A DNA stretch of 64,000 nucleotides from JBCCFW01 sp039029535 (lineage in GTDB: Bacteria; Acidobacteriota; JBCCFW01). Made by a program: the position numbers and the translations under genes. The notes beneath the pieces are model-generated. The model was given only the letters and a program-made list of their open reading frames with translations. It had not been told where the DNA came from and made no database searches. Shown here piece by piece: positions 1 to 8,400 of the stretch. Numbering within the stretch: the first letter of the stretch is position 1; each line of letters starts with the position of its first letter. The stretch spans positions 18,072 to 82,071 of the forward strand of contig JBCCFW010000016.1 in the NCBI GenBank assembly GCA_039029535.1, read 5' to 3'.

Positions 1-1851
1 GCGGTCATCGCCGTGAGTTACCGTCCAGTGGAGGGTGCCGGCGGCTATCGGATCGCCTTGGTCGACGAGAACGGGACGACGATCAACCCCGACTTGGGAC
101 GAACCGTGTACGCGGAGACCGTCGCGCTGGCCGACATGGTCGGACAGGACGGCATCCCCGAGATCCTGGCCGTGACTTGGGACGACGACTTCCTGGTGTG
201 CTGGGAGCTCGACGGGACCGAGCGCTGGATTGGGCGTCACGCGGTGCCGAACGCTCTCCAATCGACCTTGGGCGTGGCCGACTTCGATTGTGACGACATC
301 CCGGAGATGTTCGTCGGGAGCTCGGTCTTCGACGGCGGCACCCGAGGTCCCGTCCCCGGTGCGATCCTTCCTGGGGACCTCTTCTTCACCGGTAGCGCCG
401 GCACCGGTCGACCGGGCTTCGCGAGCCACACCATGAGCCACGCGGTGGACCTCGACAGCGACGGCTGTCTCGAGCTCCTCGCCGGCAACAGCCTGTACCG
501 ACCCCGCGATTGTGGCGGAGGGACTGGCCTGTTGTGGGATGCGTCCGTCCATGGCGTGCCGGACGGCTACACGGCGGTCGGTGACTTCATCGGCGATGAC
601 GGTCCCGAGATCATGCTCGTGGGGAATCTCACGGGTTCGCCGGCGGCCTGGCTGCTGTCGCCGACCGGTGCCGTGCTCGGAACCAGCGTGTTCAACGGTG
701 TTGCCGGTCCCGAGACCAGCACGCCCATCGCCCTCGAGCTCGATGGCGACGACAAGGCCGAGTTCGCGCTCGCCCACGTCGGCAACGGTACCGGAAGTCC
801 CACGACCGTGATGCGGACCGGCGAGTGGGTCTTCGACACGAGCGGCAACGCCATCATCGTCGAGCGCACGCCCATCCCGGTCGATGACGGAACGGGGGCC
901 TCGGCTCCGACCGCCTTCGACTTCGATGCGGACGGCGTCGACGAGATCGTTCACGCCGACGAGGCCCGCTTCCTCATTCTCGAGGCGGGCAACACCACGC
1001 CCTTGGCAGACCTGAGCCGTGGCAGTCACGGCACGCGTCTCGAGCATCCGGTCGTGGTCCAGCTCGATGACGACCCCCACGCCGAGATCATCATCGTGCA
1101 CGACGCCAGCGATCCGGCCGATCCCAGCGACGACCCCGTCCACGACGACGTGGCTGGCATGAGCGTCTACGAGATCGTCGGCTCCGACGCGCCCCGGGCG
1201 GTTTGGAACCAGCACGCTTACCACGTCGATCACGCCACCGAGAGCGCGGACATTCCCTGTGAAGCCAAGGCTCGCCCCTGGGCCACTCACGGCACTTGGA
1301 TGGCTCAGGTCCCGGCCTGCCAGATCGACTTCGAGCTGGGCGAGCTGCCGGCCGGCACGGTGGTCACCAACCAGTTCCTGCCTCAGGGAGTGTTGGTCCA
1401 GAGCATGACCAACCAGGTCGTGGTCTTCGACACGGCCAATGCCGCCTGCGATCCGGATCTCGAGACTCCGAGCCCCACCAGCGCCACCGACAACCGAGTC
1501 CCGCGTGACCGGGTGCTGATCCTCATGGAGCGCGAGTCTCCTTGCCTGCCCGCTGACGACGAGGATGACGGAGGCCTCATGACCTTCACGTTCACGACCC
1601 CCCGCGACATCGATGCCATTGGCCTGCTCGACATCGATGATCGAGACGCGACCTACGTCTACGTGTCGACCGCCAGCGGTCCGTACACGTTCACGGCCGA
1701 CATGCTCGAGGACAACAGCTATCAGCGACTCGACATCGGACTGGAGTGCGTCGGGAAGATCATCGTGGACTTCGGCGGTAGCGGTGCCGTGACCAACATC
1801 TTCTGCGGTCAGCTCGACAGCGACATCCAGCACTGGGATGCCAGCTTCTGA
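1..1851 (+). CDS. FG-GAP/VCBS-type repeat protein, 5' end missing
   Basis: The reading frame is open to base 1, so the start and any signal peptide lie outside the window; the first in-frame GTG is at 13. The visible part (about 612 residues) carries at least six repeats of the acidic Asp-rich type seen in FG-GAP/VCBS propellers, for example ADFDCDDIPE, VDLDSDGCLE, LELDGDDKAE and FDFDADGVDE. Such loops bind calcium and build an integrin-alpha-like beta-propeller. The last 150 residues form a separate Cys-containing beta-rich domain. Proteins of this type are usually secreted or surface attached and mediate adhesion or matrix contact. That role is family knowledge; no partner is evident. It converges with cysS. 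Confidence 0.75.
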   Translation, partial: AVIAVSYRPVEGAGGYRIALVDENGTTINPDLGRTVYAETVALADMVGQDGIPEILAVTWDDDFLVCWELDGTERWIGRHAVPNALQSTLGVADFDCDDIPEMFVGSSVFDGGTRGPVPGAILPGDLFFTGSAGTGRPGFASHTMSHAVDLDSDGCLELLAGNSLYRPRDCGGGTGLLWDASVHGVPDGYTAVGDFIGDDGPEIMLVGNLTGSPAAWLLSPTGAVLGTSVFNGVAGPETSTPIALELDGDDKAEFALAHVGNGTGSPTTVMRTGEWVFDTSGNAIIVERTPIPVDDGTGASAPTAFDFDADGVDEIVHADEARFLILEAGNTTPLADLSRGSHGTRLEHPVVVQLDDDPHAEIIIVHDASDPADPSDDPVHDDVAGMSVYEIVGSDAPRAVWNQHAYHVDHATESADIPCEAKARPWATHGTWMAQVPACQIDFELGELPAGTVVTNQFLPQGVLVQSMTNQVVVFDTANAACDPDLETPSPTSATDNRVPRDRVLILMERESPCLPADDEDDGGLMTFTFTTPRDIDAIGLLDIDDRDATYVYVSTASGPYTFTADMLEDNSYQRLDIGLECVGKIIVDFGGSGAVTNIFCGQLDSDIQHWDASF

Positions 1852-1881
1852 GAAGCGGCCTTCGTTCGAGTGAGCGACCGA

Positions 1882-1913
1882 GACGACCGCGTCCCCTCGG
1901 GGGCGCGGTCGTC
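1882..1913. terminator. Strong hairpin between convergent genes
   Basis: A 10-bp perfect stem, GACGACCGCG / CGCGGTCGTC (1882-1891 and 1904-1913), is capped by a further CCCC/GGGG stem in the loop. It lies between the stop codons of two converging genes, so it could end transcription from both sides. No clear T-run follows on either strand, so it may act only as a roadblock or mRNA 3'-end stabiliser. Confidence 0.55.
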
Positions 1914-1926
1914 GTCGTTCAGGGCG

Positions 1927-3396
1927 TCAACCAGCCTTGACGCGTGCACCGTCTCGGGTGTCCTCGACGACGAATCCGGCTCCAGCCACCTCGTCACGAA
2001 GCGTGTCCGCGGCGGCGTAGTCCTTCGCGGCTCGAGCCTCGGCCCTCGCGACGACCTTCTCCAGGATCTCCTGGGGGACGTCACCGAGCGCCGTGGCCTC
2101 GAAGGACTTGCCGGCGATCTCACGGACCACCGACTTCGCCTCCATGCCGTCCTTCAGGCAGGCGAAGATCGCATCGAACTTCTCGAGGAGCTCACGTGAC
2201 GCGTTGAGCGTCCGCTCCGAGGCTTCGTTCTTCTCGATGGCCGGGTTGACCTCGCGCACGACGCTGAACAACGCACCGAGCGCACCGGACGTGCACAGGT
2301 CGTCGTCGAGGTTCGCGTCGAACTCGGCCGAGTGCTTCTCGACCAGGTCGGCGAGCTCGTCGTCTTCACCAGCACCCGCCGGCTTCGCGGCCACCACGCG
2401 GCGGCTGAACTCGTTGAGACGCTCCACCGCCTTGCCCGCTGCCTCCAGCGCGTCGTCCGTGAGGTTCAGCGGCGCGCGGTAGTGCACCGACGCCAGAAGG
2501 TAGCGGATGGCCAGCGGGTCGTGACCCTTCTCGACCAGGTCACGCAAAGTGTAGAAGTTGCCCAGCGACTTGGACATCTTCTGGCCGTCCACCCGTAGGT
2601 GCGCCGAGTGGATCCAGTGCTTGCAGTAGGTGCCGCCGTGGGCACCCTCCGACTGGGCGATCTCGTTCTCGTGATGGGGGAAGACCAGGTCCTCGCCACC
2701 CGCGTGCAGGTCGAGGGTGTTCGAGCCCAGGCTCTTGGTCGACATGACCGAGCACTCGAGGTGCCAGCCCGGACGACCACCGCCCCAGGGCGAGTCCCAC
2801 ACCGGCTCGCCGTCCTTCGACGCCTTCCACAGCACGAAGTCGCGAGCGTCTTCCTTGTCGTACTCGTCGCAGTCGACCCGCGCGCCGGCGCGAGTGGAGT
2901 CGGCCGTGCAGCCCGAGAGCTTGCCGTAGCTCTCGAGGCTGGCCACCTCGAAGTACACCGAGCCCTCGGACTCGTAGGCGTGTCCCTTCTCGATGAGCTT
3001 GGAGACCAGCTCGATCATCCCCGCGACGTGCTCCGTCGCCCGGGGGTGCTCGTCCGCCTTCTTGATCCGGAGGGTCGCGCAGTCGGCGAGAAAGGCGTCC
3101 TCGTACTTCCGGGTGTAGTCCGGCAGGCGCGCCGGATCCCGGACGTCCAGGCCGGCGTCGTTGGCCCGCTGGATGATCTTGTCCTCGACGTCCGTGATGT
3201 TCATGACGAAGCGGACGTCGTGACCCCGCTGCTCGAGCACCCGTCGCGCGATGTCGGTGAACGTGAAGGTGCGGAAGTTCCCCACGTGACCGTAGTCATG
3301 AATGGTCGGCCCACAGACGTAGAAGCGCAGGACACCGTCGGGGGAAGCCGTGACCTCCCGGGGACTTCGGGTGAGCGTGTCGTACAGTACGGTCAT
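1927..3396 (-). CDS. cysS: Cysteinyl-tRNA synthetase
   Basis: Class I aminoacyl-tRNA synthetase that charges tRNA-Cys with cysteine. The 489-residue length is normal. Cys28 in the FYVCGPT motif, the Cys in WHLECS and the HAGGEDLVFPHHENE segment give the usual zinc site. The HIGH signature is present in the variant form GHVGN (36-40), and KMSKS is intact. ATG at 3396 has GGAG five bases upstream. It lies 36 bp downstream of the transaminase-like gene on the same strand and is probably cotranscribed with it. Confidence 0.97.
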   Translation of the reverse strand: MTVLYDTLTRSPREVTASPDGVLRFYVCGPTIHDYGHVGNFRTFTFTDIARRVLEQRGHDVRFVMNITDVEDKIIQRANDAGLDVRDPARLPDYTRKYEDAFLADCATLRIKKADEHPRATEHVAGMIELVSKLIEKGHAYESEGSVYFEVASLESYGKLSGCTADSTRAGARVDCDEYDKEDARDFVLWKASKDGEPVWDSPWGGGRPGWHLECSVMSTKSLGSNTLDLHAGGEDLVFPHHENEIAQSEGAHGGTYCKHWIHSAHLRVDGQKMSKSLGNFYTLRDLVEKGHDPLAIRYLLASVHYRAPLNLTDDALEAAGKAVERLNEFSRRVVAAKPAGAGEDDELADLVEKHSAEFDANLDDDLCTSGALGALFSVVREVNPAIEKNEASERTLNASRELLEKFDAIFACLKDGMEAKSVVREIAGKSFEATALGDVPQEILEKVVARAEARAAKDYAAADTLRDEVAGAGFVVEDTRDGARVKAG

Positions 3397-3432
3397 GTGA
3401 GCTCCAGCGGCTCCACGGCCCCGATCATCCGA

Positions 3433-4755
3433 TCAGGAGAGCCCGTGGAGCGTCTCGTAGATCACGTCCAGGCCATGCTCGATCTCCTTCTTGGAGACCG
3501 ACAGCGCCGGACGGAAGCGGACGGTGCGATGGCCGGCCGAGAGGGCGAGCAGCCCCTCCGCCTTCGCCTTCGCCAAGAAGGTGTCGCGTGCGTCGCCGGT
3601 CGGCAAGTCGAAGGCGACGAGCAGGCCCCGACCCCGGAGGTTGGTGATCCGCTCCTCCTTCTCTGCGATGCGCTTGAGGCCCGAGAGCAGGCCCTCGCCC
3701 TGCTCGGCGGCGTTCTCGACGAGCTTGTCGGCCTCGACGATCTCCAGGATGCGGGCCGCCCGGGCCATGTCGACCAGGTGGCCGCCCCAGGCGGAGCGGA
3801 GACGCGCGGGCTCGCTGAAGACGTGACCCTCGACCTCCTCGATCCGCGGTCCGACCAGGATTCCGGGGACCGGGAGGTGGGAGCCGAAGATGACGACGTC
3901 CGGGGTGACCTCGTGGTGCTCGTGACACCAGAACTTGCCGGTGATGCCGACGCCCGTGCTGGTCTCGTCCAGGATGAGGAGGGCCTCGAATTCGTCGCAG
4001 GCCCGGCGCAGCTCCCGGAAGAACTCGCTCCGGAAGTGGTTGTCGCCGCCCTCGCACTGGATGGGCTCGATGATGACCGCCGCGATCTCGTCCCGCCGTT
4101 CCCGAAGGATGGAGCGGAGGTCCGCCACTGCCTGGATCTCGCGGTCCTCGGTGTCGCGGAGGTTGGCGCCCTCGAGGGGGAAGCGGGCGAAGGGGCTCGC
4201 GACCCGGGGCCAGTCGAAGACCGGGTAGTACTGAGTCTGAAGAGGAGCGGCCGTGTTGGTCAGGCTCAGCGTGTAGCCCGAGCAGCCGTGATGGGCGTGG
4301 CGGAAGTGGACCACCCGGTTGCCCGTGCTCTCGGGCAGACCCTTGGCGAGGTTCTTCCGCACCTTCCAGTCGAAGGCCGTCTTGAGCGCGCTCTCCACCG
4401 CGAGGGACTCGCCCTCGATGACGAAGAGGTGGGGGAGCGTCTCGGGGATGCCGACGCGGGAGAAGGCGTCGACGAACTCGGCCATCTCGATGGTGGCGAG
4501 CTCGGCGCTGCTCGGCTTGTGCACCGCCATGCGGCCGAGCTTGTTGATGAACGCGCCCTCGTTGAGACGAGGATGGTTGAAACCGAGCGGGATGGACCCG
4601 AAGAGACCGTGGAAGTCGAGGTAGCGGCTCCCGTCGCGGGCATCGACGATGTAGGAGTCGCGGCTCTTGGCGAGGTCCGGGACGAGCTCACCACCCGCCA
4701 GCAGCACGTGACGACGCAACGTGCCGTGGACGTGGGAAGGCGTGATCTTGCGCAA
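3433..4755 (-). CDS. Lysine 6-transaminase (LAT) homologue lacking the PLP lysine
   Basis: A 440-residue class III aminotransferase-fold protein that aligns along its length with L-lysine 6-transaminase. Shared segments include SGYTLSLTN, FDWPRV, EGGD-HFR-EFF, the ITGKFW region and VRFRPALSV near the C-terminus. LAT has FGKK, with the Schiff-base lysine, where this protein has FGSH (Ser292-His293). Other active-site positions also differ: HGRSGYT is HGCSGYT (Cys158), DEVQTG is DETSTG, and STWGG is SAWGG. Ordinary transamination is therefore unlikely. I chose TTG at 4755 because GGAGGAG sits five bases upstream; an in-frame ATG at 4833 would add 26 residues without a clear ribosome site. It is probably cotranscribed with cysS. 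Confidence 0.85.
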   Translation of the reverse strand: MRKITPSHVHGTLRRHVLLAGGELVPDLAKSRDSYIVDARDGSRYLDFHGLFGSIPLGFNHPRLNEGAFINKLGRMAVHKPSSAELATIEMAEFVDAFSRVGIPETLPHLFVIEGESLAVESALKTAFDWKVRKNLAKGLPESTGNRVVHFRHAHHGCSGYTLSLTNTAAPLQTQYYPVFDWPRVASPFARFPLEGANLRDTEDREIQAVADLRSILRERRDEIAAVIIEPIQCEGGDNHFRSEFFRELRRACDEFEALLILDETSTGVGITGKFWCHEHHEVTPDVVIFGSHLPVPGILVGPRIEEVEGHVFSEPARLRSAWGGHLVDMARAARILEIVEADKLVENAAEQGEGLLSGLKRIAEKEERITNLRGRGLLVAFDLPTGDARDTFLAKAKAEGLLALSAGHRTVRFRPALSVSKKEIEHGLDVIYETLHGLS

Positions 4756-4847
4756 CGTGTCTCCTCCGGCTCGAAAGACTCGATTCGAGCGGATCGCCGG
4801 GTCTGCCCTGGACATCGAACGAGCCGACGTCACCCCCGAAGAGGCGG

Positions 4848-4876
4848 CAGCCTAGCACCGCGCGGGCTCACCTGCA
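4848..4876 (-). promoter_or_regulatory. Possible promoter of the transaminase-like/cysS unit
   Basis: On the minus strand, GTGCAG (4876-4871), a 17-base spacer and TAGGCT (4853-4848) resemble a sigma-70 promoter, with TGC extending the -10 box. The start site would be near 4841, leaving an 86-base leader before TTG 4755. The -35 match is weak. Confidence 0.3.
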
Positions 4877-5039
4877 CCGCGCTGCGACTGGGGCGAGCCG
4901 CCGCACGCGCCCCCTTGCCGAGTGACGCGGCCCGTGCAACCATCGCCGACGAATCATCCTGCGACGCGAAGGGCTCACGTGATGCCTCTTCCGTGCCGAA
5001 GGATCCGAAACGAAACTGCATCCCTGGAAGGCTCGGAGG

Positions 5040-5420
5040 ATGGAACGCGTGTCGGAAGACATCGAGGTCAGGGTCGAAAGCTCTGAGGCTGACTCGACGG
5101 TCAAGGTGATCGCGATTTCCGGGAACCTCGAGGCCCGGAGCATCTCGGGCATCAATCAGGTTGTCCTGCCTCTCATCGAGGACGGAAACGTTCGGCTGGT
5201 CTTCGACTGTCGCCAGCTGCATTACGTCACCTCTCCGGCCCTCGGCATCCTCATCAACTACTACAAGAAGACGCACTCGCAGGGGGGAGACACGAAGTTC
5301 TTCGGTCTCGCGGACAACATCCTGGAGATCTTCCGCATCGTCGGCTTGACCAAGACCTTCGACATCCACGAGAGCGAAGAGGCGGCCGTGGGCGCCTTCG
5401 GCGCCGCGTCGGCGGAGTGA
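5040..5420 (+). CDS. STAS-domain anti-sigma-factor antagonist-like protein
   Basis: A 126-residue single STAS domain of the SpoIIAA/RsbV class. Such proteins bind an anti-sigma-factor kinase when unphosphorylated and are released when a conserved serine is phosphorylated. The usual DSSGLG loop reads TSPALG here: the phosphorylatable first Ser is kept, while the preceding Asp, second Ser and Gly are replaced. The N-terminal strands and the FGLADNILEIFRIVGL segment fit the family. GTG at 5049 may be the true start, because GGAGG directly abuts ATG 5040 but is well spaced from 5049. It heads a three-gene module with a kinase/phosphatase and a GHKL ATPase. Confidence 0.85.
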   Translation: MERVSEDIEVRVESSEADSTVKVIAISGNLEARSISGINQVVLPLIEDGNVRLVFDCRQLHYVTSPALGILINYYKKTHSQGGDTKFFGLADNILEIFRIVGLTKTFDIHESEEAAVGAFGAASAE

Positions 5421-5471
5421 GCCGCGGGACACGGCCAGCGGTGACCAACTCCGTCCCTCCGCGAACGTTCC

Positions 5472-8400
5472 GTGGCCACGCGAGGTAGCCGACCGCAACT
5501 CGGTGATCGCGTGGTCATCGCCGGACGTTACCGACTGGGTGAGGCCCTCGGGTCGGGTGGGATGGGCCAGGTCTTCCTGGCCACCGACCTCTGGCGTGGG
5601 GAGCGCGTCGTCGCGCTCAAGCAGGCGCAGTCGTCGGACCGTGCCAGCCGCGCGAGCCTGGAGCGCGAGTTCCGGTGGCTCTGTCGACTGAGGCATCCCA
5701 ACGTCGTCGCCGTCCACGACTTCGGCCAGTGCCTCGACTCGGGCTCCTTCTTCTACACGATGGACCGCGTCGAGGGACCGTCCCTCGAGACCGCGGCCGC
5801 CGAGCTGCCCTTCGACCGGCGCGCGAGCCTGGTCGTCCAGCTCTGTCGGGCCCTCGAGTTCGTCCACTCGCGTGGACTGGTCCACGGTGACGTCAAGGCC
5901 GACAACGTCCTGGTCCGCGACCTGGCCGACGACGAGGCGGCTCTCGGCACGCCCGAGGTCACTCTCGTCGACTTCGGCCTCGCCCGGGCCGTCGGCGAGG
6001 AGCGGCCCGGTCCCCGTGGCAAGTTCTCCGGCACCCTGAGTCACGCGGCCCCCGAGCTGCTCGGCGGCGAGGGTGAGCTGGGAACGAGCTCCGACCTCTA
6101 CGCTCTCGGCATCACGCTCTTCCGCCTCTTCGCTGGTCGATCGCCCTTCGACAAGGACGACCCCGTCGCCCTTGCAGAGGCCCACCGCAAGCAGGCGCCG
6201 CCGCCCGTCGCCGAGCTGGCGCCGTCCCTGCCGGGGCCGGTGGCCACCGCCATCGATCGTCTCCTGGCGAAGGACCCGCGCGATCGACCGACCACCGCCT
6301 TGGTGGTGGCCGAGCCTCTCGCCGAGGCCGTCGAGGGGCTCGAGCTCGAGACCACCGAGTCGCTCCTCGCGCACGCCCGGCCGCCCCACCTGGTCGGTCA
6401 AGACACCGTCCGCGACCAGCTCCACGAGCTGCTCGAGCGCGCGGTCGATCGTCGAGCCGAGGGGCCGCGCGCCTTCCTCCTCGTCGGCTCGGCCGGCACG
6501 GGCAAGACCCGGCTCATGGAAGAGGTCCGGCAGGGCGCTCAGGTCCAGGGGATGAGGGTCCTCGGCGGACGCGGGGTCGGCGGACGCGAGCCCTTCGCCC
6601 GTCCGCTCCGCGATGCCGTGCGTCATCTCGGTCGTGATGCCATCGTCGTGCGCGAGAACCTCCCCAAGCTCGCCGCCGTCGACGCCGAGCTGGTCCGCGA
6701 GCTCGGGCTCACGCCCCTGCCGCCGCTGCCCGGCGCCGACGAGCAACTCCGAGCGGCGACCGCGTTCTGGGAGATCCTCGCCGCCACCGCCGACCGTCCC
6801 GTGCTGCTTCAGCTCGACGACGCTCAGCACCTCTATGAAGAAGACGCCTGGCTGCTGAGCTTCCTGGTGCGCAGCCTCGACCTGGCCCCGGCGCGAGGAC
6901 GTCGTCTTCCACTCGCCATCGTGGTCGCGAGCCGACCCGACGGCGAGGCCGTCGAGAAGTACGCGCGTGCCTTCGATCGAGGGGGCCTGCAGGCCCGACT
7001 CCGCACCTTGTCGGAGACGGACACCGAAACCCTCGTCGGCTCGATGCTGCCGCGGCTCCGCGGCCGTCGGGAGGTGTCGGCGACGCTGCACCGCAGCACC
7101 GGTGGCAATGCCCACCTCGCCGAAGGCTGGGTGGGCGCGCTCATCCGTGCCGGAGCGCTCACGAGGCAGGCACGAGAGTGGGTCGCCGAGCTCGATCACG
7201 AGGCTTTCCAGCGTGCGCCACGCGGAAGTGTCGACGCCCTGGCCGGCGCCATCGAGGCGTTGCCACGCGTGCTGCAACGTCCGCTGACCGCTCTCGCGCT
7301 GCTTCCCGACGAGCTGCCGACCTCCGATGTCGCCTCGCTCCTGCAGCGAGACAGTGAAGAGCTGGAGCGTCAGCTCGACCGCCTGGAGCTGTCGGACCTG
7401 GTCGTCGCGCCGGCTCGACCCGAGGGCCGCGTGGTCTCGCCGGCCTCCGCGCTCGTGAGGCAGGCCTGCCTGGAGGCCGCGGGGGAGGAAGCCTTCCATC
7501 GGCTCGCCCTCAGCCTGCTCGACCGCAGCGAGGTCGTCGGCGCTCTCGGTCCGGAAGCCCGAGCCGAGCTGGCCGAGCGCGGCGGACGCATCGAGGCGGC
7601 CGCTGGCTACTGGGAGCAGGCGCTGCAAGGCGCTCAGGAGCTCCGCGACGCCCAGCGGGCGGCAGCCCATGCCGAGCGTCTCGCGTCGTGTAGCCAAGGC
7701 TCCCTCCGGCGTTTCGCGCTCCGCTCACGCGCGGAGGCCCTGCTCCAGCTCGACCGTGCCGAGGACGCCGAGGCCAGCGTGGCCGCGGCGGTCGCCACCG
7801 CAGGACAGGCCGCTCGGGCCGAGCGCGCCGAGCTGGCGCGGGTGGAGGTCGCGATCTTCCAGCGACGTGGCCTGCACGCTCGCGCTGCCGAGCGAGCCGG
7901 CGACCTCATCAGCCTGACCGAGAAGGGAAGCGTCGAGCACTGGCGCGCCGAGCTCGAGTTGGCGCGCTCGCTGTCCTCGCAGGGCAACGCGATCGCGCCC
8001 GACATGCTCCGCCGCCTCGAGCGCACGGCTCCCGACCTGACCTGCCGTCGCGACGCGCTCTTCAACCTCTCCGGCGACGCCCTGCGTCGCACGCGATACA
8101 AGGCGGCGATCGACGCCTTGCGAGCCACGCGTGAGCTGCTCCAGCAGGGTGAAGACCCGATCATGGAAGCGTCGTGCGAGAACAACCTCGGCGTCGCACA
8201 CCTCCGCCTGGGACGGCTCGACGAGTCGGCCACGCACCTCTCGCGTGCCGTCGAGCTTCGCAAGCAGCTCGGCGCTCGCGCGGCGATGTCGACGAGCTTG
8301 ACCAACCTCGCCCTGCTCGAGACGACGCGAGGCGCACCTTCCGTCGCTGCCCGTCAGCTCACCGCTGCGCTGGCCATCAAGGAAGAGGCCGGTGAGCTGC

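Noticed and set aside
2599..5109. 836-codon open frame opposite cysS and the transaminase-like gene
   Set aside because: Its sequence is the complement of two well-supported genes and has no family motif; long antisense frames are expected at this GC content.
4830..7697. 955-codon minus-strand frame opposite the kinase domain
   Set aside because: It overlaps clear kinase and ATPase motifs on the other strand and matches nothing I recognise.
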